From positions 114,050 to 178,049 of the forward strand of contig NZ_PKLZ01000010.1 of assembly GCF_002868715.1 (NCBI RefSeq): a stretch of 64,000 bases of DNA. Direction: 5' to 3'. The position numbers were made by a program, and so were the translations under genes. The notes beneath the pieces are model-generated. The model saw only the letters and a list, made by a program, of their open reading frames with translations, ran no database searches and was not told the DNA's origin. This DNA is from Kineobactrum sediminis (lineage in GTDB: Bacteria; Pseudomonadota; Gammaproteobacteria; Pseudomonadales; Halieaceae). Of this stretch, positions 28,996 through 36,813 are shown piece by piece (position 1 is the first letter of the stretch; each line of letters starts with the position of its first letter).

Positions 28996-30729
28996 GTGAT
29001 TTACCTGCGCCTCGTTATTGTCCTTTGTTTCAGCATCGCGCTGACAGCACCCCTAAACGCCCAGCCAGCGGCACAAACGCCCATCATCGATTTTGGCAGC
29101 CGCTTCCTGCCCGAAGTGGCGAGCCAGGGCATGGTGGTAGGGCCCGAGCAGCTGGCAGCGGAAATCGGCCTGGCCGTTTTACAACGCGGCGGCAATGCGG
29201 TGGATGCCGCGGTGGCAACCGGGTTTGCCCTGGCGGTCAGTTATCCCCGCGCGGGCAATCTTGCCGGGGGTGGGTTCATGCTGGTCCACCTGGCAGAAGG
29301 TAACAAGCAGACCCTGATTGATTATCGGGAAACCGCACCCGCCGCTGCGCACCCGGACCTGTTCCTCAACGAGGAGGGGGAAGTGGACCGCGAGCGGGCC
29401 TATTTCAGTCACCAGGCGGCGGGTGTGCCGGGCACTGTCGCAGGGCTGGTGCTGGCCCAGGAACGCTACGGCACACTGCCGCTGGCCACTGTGCTGGCAC
29501 CGGCCATCGCCCTTGCGGAGTCGGGCCTGCCGGTCTCTTTCGCGCTCAACCATGAAATCAACGCCAGGGCGGAGCGCCTGTTGATGGATCCGGAGGCCAG
29601 GCGGTTGTTTTTCAAGGCGGATGGCAGCCCGTTCGCGGTCGGTGAAATCTGGCGGCAGCCCGACCTGGCCTGGACCTTGGGCCAGATTGCCCAGCACGGC
29701 AGCAAAGGATTTTACGAAGGCGAGGTGGCGCAGCGGATCGCCGCCAATATGGCCGCGAACGGCGGCCTGATTACGACTGCCGATCTTGCCGGCTACCGGG
29801 CGCTGGAACGCACGCCCGTGCGCGGCAACTTCCATGGGGTTGAAGTTGTTTCCACACCACCGCCCTCCTCTGGCGGTGTACACATTATCCAGATGCTCAA
29901 CATTCTCGAGGGATTTGATTTAAAGGGCATGGGCCACAACAGTGCGGCGTACCTCCATCATCTCGCCGAAAGTATGAAGCTGGCCTATGCAGATCGCAGC
30001 CGCTATCTCGCAGACCAGGACTTCCAGCCGGTGCCGGTTGCCGAGCTTACCAGCAAAGCCTATGCCGAACGCCAGCGCGCACTCATAAACCCCGGGCGCG
30101 CTACACCTGCCGGGGAAATCACCCCCGGGCAGGTACTGGTGGATGAGAGCAGGGACACCACCCATTACACCGTCGCCGACCGCTTTGGCAACGTGGTCAG
30201 CAACACCTATACCCTTAATTTCAGCTTTGGCTCCCATATTGCAGTGCCCGGCACCGGCCTGTTGCTGAATAACGAAATGGCCGACTTCGCAGCCCGCCCC
30301 GGCCAGCCCAATCCCTTCGGCCTGGTGGAGGGTATCGCCAACCGGATCGAACCAGGTAAACGCCCCCTGTCATCCATGAGCCCGACCATGGTGTTCAGGG
30401 AGGGCAAACCCTGGCTCGCCACCGGCAGCCCGGGTGGCAGTCTCATCATTACGGCGGTTCTGCAGACAATCCTCAATGCTTCCGTGTTTGACATGAACAT
30501 TGCGACCGCCGCTGCGGGCTCCCGGGTACATCACCAGTGGCTACCGGACCGTTTGCTGGTCGAGGAAGGCATCAGCGCGGACACCCTGCGCCTGCTTGAA
30601 GAAAAGGGCCACAAGGTGGATGTCGCCAAACGCACCCTGGGTCGCACCCAGTCGATCATGCTTGAGCGGGGCTACCTGTTCGGCGCCACGGATACCCGGC
30701 GCCCGGGCGGTCATGTCGCCGGCTACTGA
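28996..30729 (+). CDS. ggt: Gamma-glutamyltransferase
   Basis: Periplasmic Ntn hydrolase that removes or transfers the gamma-glutamyl group of glutathione; it self-cleaves into two subunits. 577 residues from GTG 28996 (AGGA eight bases upstream), which puts the signal peptide (IYLRLVIVLCFSIALTAPLNAQ) at the very start; ATG 28936 would add 20 residues in front of it. The nucleophile is T388 in DTTHYTVAD (387-395), and GSPGGSLIIT supplies the oxyanion loop. Full length for the family. Confidence 0.94.
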   Translation: MIYLRLVIVLCFSIALTAPLNAQPAAQTPIIDFGSRFLPEVASQGMVVGPEQLAAEIGLAVLQRGGNAVDAAVATGFALAVSYPRAGNLAGGGFMLVHLAEGNKQTLIDYRETAPAAAHPDLFLNEEGEVDRERAYFSHQAAGVPGTVAGLVLAQERYGTLPLATVLAPAIALAESGLPVSFALNHEINARAERLLMDPEARRLFFKADGSPFAVGEIWRQPDLAWTLGQIAQHGSKGFYEGEVAQRIAANMAANGGLITTADLAGYRALERTPVRGNFHGVEVVSTPPPSSGGVHIIQMLNILEGFDLKGMGHNSAAYLHHLAESMKLAYADRSRYLADQDFQPVPVAELTSKAYAERQRALINPGRATPAGEITPGQVLVDESRDTTHYTVADRFGNVVSNTYTLNFSFGSHIAVPGTGLLLNNEMADFAARPGQPNPFGLVEGIANRIEPGKRPLSSMSPTMVFREGKPWLATGSPGGSLIITAVLQTILNASVFDMNIATAAAGSRVHHQWLPDRLLVEEGISADTLRLLEEKGHKVDVAKRTLGRTQSIMLERGYLFGATDTRRPGGHVAGY

Positions 30730-30762
30730 GATGGCCGGCAGTCAACGTGGGCGCCTCGCTTC

Positions 30763-30792
30763 TTAGCGCGGCTTCGGTTAACGCGGCTTCGG
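30763..30792. repeat. 15-bp tandem duplication at the thioesterase 3' end
   Basis: TTAGCGCGGCTTCGG (30763-30777) is followed directly by TTAACGCGGCTTCGG (30778-30792), 14 of 15 identical. On the minus strand each copy encodes Pro-Lys-Pro-Arg then a stop, so the gene ends with a duplicated tail and stop codon. Confidence 0.8.
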
Positions 30793-31572
30793 CAGCCTGA
30801 CCTTGGCGGTCTGGCGGCTGACTGCCACCAGCTGGCCGGCACTGTCCCAGTACTCGCCATCCTCCTCTATCACACCATCGGTAAGATGCCGTGAAAAGAG
30901 GCGGGCCTGCAGTGGCCCGGGCGCCGGATGCGCGCGAACCTGCACTGTCAATTCAATGGTCGGTACCCAACCGGCCAACCCGACAATATTGAATACAGGC
31001 GGCGGAAACGCATCGGCAAACATCAGCAGGGCTATTGCATCCGGATCCGCGCCATCCGCATGCCGTACCCATCCCCTGAACTCGCCACGCCCGGAAGGCG
31101 TGCCGCCCTTAAATACATCGGTGTCATCCATCAATCGAATATCAATTCGCTGACGAAACTCCAGTTTGCTATCACCGCCAGGATTGCACTGGTCCCACGG
31201 TGGGTAAGCCGGGCGTTCGACCGCCGACCAGCTTGGCCCCTCTAAATTGGCGAGCGTGGTATAGGCCGCGGTCACCTGAACCTTAAGTTCGCCTTCCTGG
31301 TACATGCCCACAGTGGCGTGGGTGGTATTACGCCCTTCACGCAAAGGCTGGACACGGCACTCAACCGGACCCAGCACGGTGGGCGCCAGGTAAAACGCAT
31401 TTACCGCCAGCGGATCCTTGTGCGGCAGCGCCTCGCGCAACACCCTGCCGGCGACCGCAAGTACATATCCCCCGTTAGGCACCGCCCCGATACGCCACCC
31501 GGCATGCAACTCCCCAACCCAGAGATTGTCTTCCTGCTGGTGAACAGCGGTTTCCGTTTCAAACTGACTCAT
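30778..31572 (-). CDS. Acyl-CoA thioesterase-like double hotdog protein
   Basis: 264 residues from ATG 31572 (GGAG five bases upstream). Pattern of the TesB-like/4HBT_3 family: GWRIGAVPNGGYVLAVAGR in the first hotdog, HATVGMYQEGELKVQVTAAY strand, and HPAPGPLQARLFSRHLTDGV with EEDGEYWDSAGQLVAVSRQ in the second. The family hydrolyses medium to long acyl-CoA; the exact substrate is unknown. Divergent from the large operon starting at 31705. Confidence 0.8.
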   Translation of the reverse strand: MSQFETETAVHQQEDNLWVGELHAGWRIGAVPNGGYVLAVAGRVLREALPHKDPLAVNAFYLAPTVLGPVECRVQPLREGRNTTHATVGMYQEGELKVQVTAAYTTLANLEGPSWSAVERPAYPPWDQCNPGGDSKLEFRQRIDIRLMDDTDVFKGGTPSGRGEFRGWVRHADGADPDAIALLMFADAFPPPVFNIVGLAGWVPTIELTVQVRAHPAPGPLQARLFSRHLTDGVIEEDGEYWDSAGQLVAVSRQTAKVRLPKPR

Positions 31573-31586
31573 CACGACTCCAAAGC

Positions 31587-31618
31587 AAAAAAAAGAGCAC
31601 CTGTTGAGATGCCGGTGC
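31587..31618 (-). terminator. Stem-loop with T8 upstream of the thioesterase start
   Basis: On the minus strand GCACC and GGTGC (arms 31614-31618 and 31597-31601, 12-base loop) are followed by a run of eight T (31587-31594), ending 14 bases before the thioesterase ATG. It looks like a short intrinsic terminator or attenuator in the leader; the five-base stem makes it weak. Confidence 0.3.
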
Positions 31619-31704
31619 GTATTTTGTGTGGCGACCGGAGAAATGTATATACTTGTACCCAACGTAGTCGCCACCGATTTATGGGCTAATCTGCCGTGAT
31701 AGTG

Positions 31705-32958
31705 ATGAGCGCAATGATGAGACTGCACGCACGCACACTACTGTTCGCCAGTGCACTGCTGGCAGGCCCCGGTTTCGCTGACACCGGCATCACCGGTGAA
31801 GCCGCAACGTCCATTCAACCCGGATTGGCGGACAGTGGCCGCGATATCGCGCTCCAAGCCGACCAACAGCAACAACTGCGCCGGACCATAACGGCCCTTG
31901 AAAGCGAATACGGCGCCTATGGGCCGGCACTTCCTGAGCAATTGCTGAGCCTCGGCCTGTCTCTGCAGCAAGAGGGGCGTCACGGTGATGCGATCGCCGT
32001 ATTCAAGCGCGGCACCCATCTGGCCAGGGTCACCAGCGGACTGTATAGCACCGAGCAAATACCCCTGCTGCAGTCAGAAGTGGCAAGCCTTACTGCACTC
32101 AAGGACTACCTCGGCGCAGACCAGCGGCAAGACTATCTTTACCGGGTACAAATGCGCGCCCTGAGTGATCCTGCCCAGCGCACCCGGGCCCTGCTGCAGC
32201 ATGCGCGCTGGCAGGGGCAGGCCTATATCCATGCGATAGACGAGGAGCCCGCCCAGCGCCTGCTGCAAATGTGGGAATTGAACAGACTGGCCCTTAATGC
32301 AATCCTGGAAGAGGAAGGCGATCAGTCTCCCGCCTTGCTGGAACCGTTACATGAAATGTTGCGAGCTCACTACCTGATTTCAGACTATCAATTGCAGAGT
32401 GGATCCGGCACCGGCCACGGCTTCAATGACCGGGGCGGACGCCGGCTTACCGGCTACCGGAAAGACAATTACGACCAGGGTCGGGCACTGCTGAAGGCGA
32501 TCCACAATCTGGAACAGATCCATCGGCAACCAGGGGCCGACACCCCGGCCCTCACCCTGGTCATGCTGGGCGACTGGATGCTATGGCACCAAAAGCATGA
32601 AGAGGCTTTTGCGGTCTATCGCCAGGCTATTGAGGAACTTGTTGCCGATGATGGTGCCGAATTGTCAGCTGCAAGGTTTCTTGGGAAGCCGGAGGCGCTG
32701 CCCGCAACGATGGCCAGCGACCCGCTGAGCCCACGCGCCAGCACATCCAGCGGAGATGTCGTACTGGAGTTTACCGTTAGTGCAGAAGGGCGGGTCAGCA
32801 ATCTGAACCGGCTCGACGACAACAGCAATGCCAATGGATTTGCCAATCGCCTGATGCGCAGGTTACGACAGACGCTTTTCAGACCGAGGTTTGACCTGGC
32901 TACCGGAGAACCCCTGGCAACAGAGAAACTGACTCTCGCTTATGACAGCAAGCAATAA
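31705..32958 (+). CDS. Periplasmic helical-repeat protein with TonB-C-like domain; first gene of the 13-gene operon
   Basis: 417 residues with a signal peptide (MMRLHARTLLFASALLAGPGFA). The middle (about 40-330) is helical with TPR-like units such as GDAIAVFKRGTHLAR and HEEAFAVYRQAIEELV. The C-terminal about 75 residues (DVVLEFTVSAEGRVSNLNRL, then FANRLMRRLRQTLFRPRFD) resemble a TonB C-terminal domain. There is no N-terminal TonB-type anchor, so it is probably a soluble periplasmic protein. Start among GTG 31696, ATG 31705, 31711 and 31714 is not decided by any ribosome binding site. The next gene overlaps its end by 17 bp. Confidence 0.72.
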   Translation: MSAMMRLHARTLLFASALLAGPGFADTGITGEAATSIQPGLADSGRDIALQADQQQQLRRTITALESEYGAYGPALPEQLLSLGLSLQQEGRHGDAIAVFKRGTHLARVTSGLYSTEQIPLLQSEVASLTALKDYLGADQRQDYLYRVQMRALSDPAQRTRALLQHARWQGQAYIHAIDEEPAQRLLQMWELNRLALNAILEEEGDQSPALLEPLHEMLRAHYLISDYQLQSGSGTGHGFNDRGGRRLTGYRKDNYDQGRALLKAIHNLEQIHRQPGADTPALTLVMLGDWMLWHQKHEEAFAVYRQAIEELVADDGAELSAARFLGKPEALPATMASDPLSPRASTSSGDVVLEFTVSAEGRVSNLNRLDDNSNANGFANRLMRRLRQTLFRPRFDLATGEPLATEKLTLAYDSKQ

Positions 32959-34057
32959 AGAACGCCTGAAATACGTCTCCCACAACCAACCTCTGCTGTT
33001 GGTAACAGGGCTGTGCCTGCTTCTTGCCGGGTGTCCCAGCGCAAATAATCCGACCCAGCCACAGCCACCGTCAGCACCTTCGAGTGCAGGTAGCCCGTCA
33101 TCACCTCCCCCGCCCACTTCCGGCAGTTCCGGTAGCAGCGGTTCCCAGTCCACTGAAACAGGTTCCCCTTCCCCCGCCAGCACAGGCACCCCCTCTGCAC
33201 CCGTCACAGACACTGCACAAGGCAGCAAGGATGCCGGGAATGGCAACGCCGGCAGCGAGCGGACCGCATCTCGAGGGGGTGAAATGCCGGGGGGTGAACC
33301 CGGTGGCGAACAGGAAAATGCCGGCGAGGGTGCCCGCGATAGCGCCGCTGCCGACGCGACCGCCGGCGCTGAGGCAGAACCGGGCTTCGGCGATGGCGCC
33401 GACGGCACCGGCGATCCCGGTGCCCTGCCGGATATGCGCGATATTCCCGCCAGCACCCAATCCATGGAAAGTATTCTCGCTGCCATGGAGGCGGCAACGG
33501 GTGAAAATGGTACGGGTGCCGTTGCCGGAAGCGGCGAATCGGAAGCCGCTGGTGAAGGCAGCGCTGCCGCTAGTGGCACCGGCGGTGATGGTACCGGCGA
33601 CAACGATAGTGGTCAGGGCAGCAGCGGCAACGGCCCGCTCACACCTGCCGAGCAGATAGCAATTCTCGATGCCCGTCTGGAATCCAGCGCAGGCGACTTC
33701 GACGCCATGATCCTGGAGGAACAGCAACAGCAACGGCGCACCGCCCGCTCCGATTCCCGCGCCCAACCGGAAAATCCACCGCCCGCGTCTGCGGGGGCAG
33801 CCGGTGGTAGCGGGCGTGATCCGTACGGCGATATCGCTGATGCCAGGGGTAGCGGCGGTGCCGGTGGCGCCGGCGGCCCCGGGCGTGCTGCGCCCGCCAA
33901 TCCTGCCAAGTATCCGCCGCCCGCTGATATTCCAGACGGTGACGGCGATGACGTGGTCGCAAGGCAACTGCGCGAAGCGGCTATGCGCGAACCCGACCCG
34001 GTGGTTCGGGAAAAATTATGGGACGAATACCGCAGGTACCGGGGGATCGACCCGTGA
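32942..34057 (+). CDS. Low-complexity Gly/Ala/Ser/Pro-rich lipoprotein
   Basis: 371 residues; lipobox LLAGC31 after a hydrophobic segment (17-30). Residues 32 to about 330 are disordered and dominated by Gly, Ala, Ser, Pro, Glu and Thr, with stretches like GGAGGAGGPGRAAPANPAKY. Folded-looking parts are short: LTPAEQIAILDARLESSAGD and the charged C-terminus VVARQLREAAMREPDPVVRE. It may be a flexible tether or matrix-spanning linker. The next gene's GTG overlaps its TGA by 4 bases (GTGA), implying coupling. Unknown family. Confidence 0.68.
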   Translation: MTASNKERLKYVSHNQPLLLVTGLCLLLAGCPSANNPTQPQPPSAPSSAGSPSSPPPPTSGSSGSSGSQSTETGSPSPASTGTPSAPVTDTAQGSKDAGNGNAGSERTASRGGEMPGGEPGGEQENAGEGARDSAAADATAGAEAEPGFGDGADGTGDPGALPDMRDIPASTQSMESILAAMEAATGENGTGAVAGSGESEAAGEGSAAASGTGGDGTGDNDSGQGSSGNGPLTPAEQIAILDARLESSAGDFDAMILEEQQQQRRTARSDSRAQPENPPPASAGAAGGSGRDPYGDIADARGSGGAGGAGGPGRAAPANPAKYPPPADIPDGDGDDVVARQLREAAMREPDPVVREKLWDEYRRYRGIDP

Positions 34058-35250
34058 AGCGATGGCACACTATTACGAGCGTAATCCTGCTGGGATTGCT
34101 GGTATCGGGTTGCGTCAACCAGACCATAAAGAGCACGGCGATTCCCCCCCTGCAGACGCCTCCAGCAACAGTACCGGAAGCGCTGCTCCTCGATGTTGCG
34201 GTGGTCGTCTTTGACCCCGGCCTGGAAGACTATGAGGAGGATCAGCAGATCTATCCCGAGGTCCGCAAGGCCGAGGCTCGCTTCATGCCCCGCTTGTTGG
34301 CGGCAGCCATGCAGAACAGCGGCGCCTGGGGCGCAGTCAGGGTTGTTCCCAACGACGACCAGATTACCGACCTCAGGGTCACTGGCACGATACTCGAATC
34401 CAATGGCGAGGCACTGGAGCTGCATATCAGGGCAACGGATTCCCGCGACCGCATCTGGCTGGACCGGGACTACTCGGCCAATGCCAGCCGCTATGCCTAT
34501 GACAATACTACCCGCAACAGCTATGACCCCTTCCAGGCCATTTACCACACCATTGCCAATGACCTGCTGCAACAACAGCAGGCACTGAAGCCGGCACAAC
34601 TACAGGATGTGCGCCTGGTGACGGAACTGTTGTTCGCACAAAGCTTCGCACCCGATGCCTTTGCCGGTTACCTGCAGAAAGACCGTAAGGACCAGCTGGT
34701 GATCAAGCGACTGCCCGCCAGGAATGACCCCATGCTGGAGCGGGTGCGCAGTATTCGCGAGCGCGATCAGCTGTTTGTCGACACCCTGCAGGAACACTAC
34801 AGCCATTTCAGCGGCGAAATGGCGGTACCCTACCAGGAGTGGCGCAAGATGAGTTACGAGGAGTCCGTGGCCCTGCAGGAGATGCAGACAGAAAGCAGGC
34901 GACGTATGCTCGCGGGTGGCCTCTCCATTCTCGCGGGTATTGTCGCTGCCGGCAGTAGTGAAGGCTCCAGTCGTGCCGCCGGAAATGTGGCCATTATCGG
35001 CGGTGGCTACCTGCTCAAAAGTGGCCTGGAAAAACGCGCCGAAGCGCAAATTCACGTTGCTGCGCTGGAGGAACTGGGCATGTCCCTGGAGGCGGAGATT
35101 ACACCGAGAGTCATTGAACTGGAGGACCGCACCGTCATGCTTAGCGGTAACGCCGAAGAGCAGTACGAACAATGGCGGGAATTGCTGGCCGACATCTACC
35201 ACGCCGAAATGGGCACGCTGGAACCTCCCGCAAGCCGGACCGCTCCCTGA
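34054..35250 (+). CDS. Lipoprotein with glycine-zipper segment, unknown function
   Basis: 398 residues from GTG 34054; lipobox LVSGC20. The N-terminal third (LLLDVAVVVFDPGLEDYEED, then RKAEARFMPRLLAAAMQNSG and DLRVTGTILESNGEALELHI) resembles lipoproteins that assemble multi-subunit envelope structures, by style rather than by identified family. A helical middle is followed by a glycine-rich hydrophobic segment (GGLSILAGIVAAGSSEGSSR, then AIIGGGYLLKSG) that could insert in a membrane. It is translationally coupled to the preceding gene. Confidence 0.68.
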   Translation: MKRWHTITSVILLGLLVSGCVNQTIKSTAIPPLQTPPATVPEALLLDVAVVVFDPGLEDYEEDQQIYPEVRKAEARFMPRLLAAAMQNSGAWGAVRVVPNDDQITDLRVTGTILESNGEALELHIRATDSRDRIWLDRDYSANASRYAYDNTTRNSYDPFQAIYHTIANDLLQQQQALKPAQLQDVRLVTELLFAQSFAPDAFAGYLQKDRKDQLVIKRLPARNDPMLERVRSIRERDQLFVDTLQEHYSHFSGEMAVPYQEWRKMSYEESVALQEMQTESRRRMLAGGLSILAGIVAAGSSEGSSRAAGNVAIIGGGYLLKSGLEKRAEAQIHVAALEELGMSLEAEITPRVIELEDRTVMLSGNAEEQYEQWRELLADIYHAEMGTLEPPASRTAP

Positions 35251-35286
35251 CCCTTGTCGCCATATTCGTAAGGCATTCGATACTGC

Positions 35287-36813
35287 ATGTCCGATCATAA
35301 TGAACCATTAAAACCAACGCCATTTGCCGTGAGGGAACCCCAGGCAAGCGGTAGCGCCGAGACAACACCGACACAACCCCGGTCACCCTGGGTAATGCCC
35401 GCACTGTTGCTGTTACTGATTGTCGCCCTCGCCGTCGTATTCTGGTTGCCTCAAATGCTGGCACCGCAGGCACCCCTGCAGCCGCCAGAGGCGAGCGCGC
35501 CCGCTGTGACGCCGGTTGCGACAGTGCCGAAGGACAATTCCCCCGCCCAGGCCCCGGGCGCCAGCCCCTGGTCAGAAGCCCAACAGGGACGCCTGCGCAA
35601 GGAAGCACAGGAAGTCCTCGCCGAGCTGCTGGAGCTGCAGTTCACCCTGGAACAGCAGGGTGCGCGACGCTGGGCAGCGGATGATTATGCCGCGGCCACA
35701 GCGGCCGCCGGCCGAGGCGATGAACAGTACCAGGCCCGGGCATTTGTCGAGGCGCGCGGACATTACGAAGACAGCCTGGCACAATTGCAGGCCGTGCAAG
35801 CCGCAATCCCGGTCATTGTTCAGACCGCACTGGATAGCGCTGCAGCCGCCCTGGAAGAGGGCGACAGAAAGCAGCTGGATAAGGCTTTGGAGCGTCTGCG
35901 CCAAATTGAGCCGGACAACGGCGCGCTGGCGCAGCTTGAGCAAAGAGCCGCGTCACTGGAACCGCTAATGGCATTGCTGGCGAATGCTGCCGACGCTGAA
36001 ACAGACGGCGACCTGGCCGCTGCCGAGCGGCAATTACGCGAGGCAACCGAACTCGACAAGGCTCATAAGCGGGCCCGGGCAGAACTGGAGCGAGTAGCCG
36101 CAGCCCATCGGGAGCAGCGCTACAGCCAGGCAATGAGCGAGGGCTATGGTGCCCTCGACAACAGCCGCTTCGGGACCGCCCAGAAAGCGTTCGAACAGGC
36201 GGCAAAGCTGCGCCCGAACAGTCCTGAAGTGGCGGCCGCCGTTGCCGAGCTGCGCTCCGCGAAAACCGCGGCACAACTGGCAGACCTGCAACGCCAGGGG
36301 CGTGAACTGGAAGACAGCGAATCCTGGCAGGAAGCAGCCGAACGCTATGCCCAGGCGCTGAAGATTGACGCCACCCTGGTATTTGCCCAGGAGGGCCTTG
36401 CCCGCGCCACACCAAGGGCACGTCTTGCCGAACAACTGAGCAAGACCCTTGCGGAGCCCGAGCGGCTGGCCGATACTGCGGTTGCCGCGAATATGGAAGC
36501 CTTGCTGCAACAGGCTTCCCGTCTCCAGCCACAGGGGCCGATACTGGCCGAGCAACTGGCCAAACTGGAGCGCCTGCTGCGCCAGGCCAACACGCCGGTT
36601 GCGGTAACGGTGCGCTCTGACCAGCTGACTGAGGTGACCATCCAGCGGGTCGCCCGGCTGGGCCGCATCAGGGAGCAAACACTATCGTTGCGGCCCGGCA
36701 CGTACACGGCAGTAGGCAGCCGCGACGGCTATCGCGATGTCCGCCAGAACTTCACCATCCAGCACGACCAGACAGCGGCTGGTCTGTTTATCGCCTGCAC
36801 GGACCCAATCTGA
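35287..36813 (+). CDS. Membrane-anchored TPR/coiled-coil protein
   Basis: 508 residues. Cytosolic Pro-rich N-terminus, one transmembrane helix (about 36-53, PALLLLLIVALAVVFWLPQM), a Pro/Ala linker, then a long helical region with TPR-like units (YGALDNSRFGTAQKAFEQAA, ESWQEAAERYAQALKIDATL) and a small C-terminal PEGA-like beta unit (LRPGTYTAVGSRDGYRDVRQ). Topology predicts the bulk in the periplasm. Its stop is directly followed by the ATG of the next gene, so the two are coupled. Confidence 0.7.
   Translation: MSDHNEPLKPTPFAVREPQASGSAETTPTQPRSPWVMPALLLLLIVALAVVFWLPQMLAPQAPLQPPEASAPAVTPVATVPKDNSPAQAPGASPWSEAQQGRLRKEAQEVLAELLELQFTLEQQGARRWAADDYAAATAAAGRGDEQYQARAFVEARGHYEDSLAQLQAVQAAIPVIVQTALDSAAAALEEGDRKQLDKALERLRQIEPDNGALAQLEQRAASLEPLMALLANAADAETDGDLAAAERQLREATELDKAHKRARAELERVAAAHREQRYSQAMSEGYGALDNSRFGTAQKAFEQAAKLRPNSPEVAAAVAELRSAKTAAQLADLQRQGRELEDSESWQEAAERYAQALKIDATLVFAQEGLARATPRARLAEQLSKTLAEPERLADTAVAANMEALLQQASRLQPQGPILAEQLAKLERLLRQANTPVAVTVRSDQLTEVTIQRVARLGRIREQTLSLRPGTYTAVGSRDGYRDVRQNFTIQHDQTAAGLFIACTDPI

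Noticed and set aside
32863..33603. Minus-strand Pro/Ser-rich open frame over the low-complexity lipoprotein.
   Set aside because: Complement of Gly/Ala-rich codons; the sense frame has a lipobox and is coupled to both neighbours.
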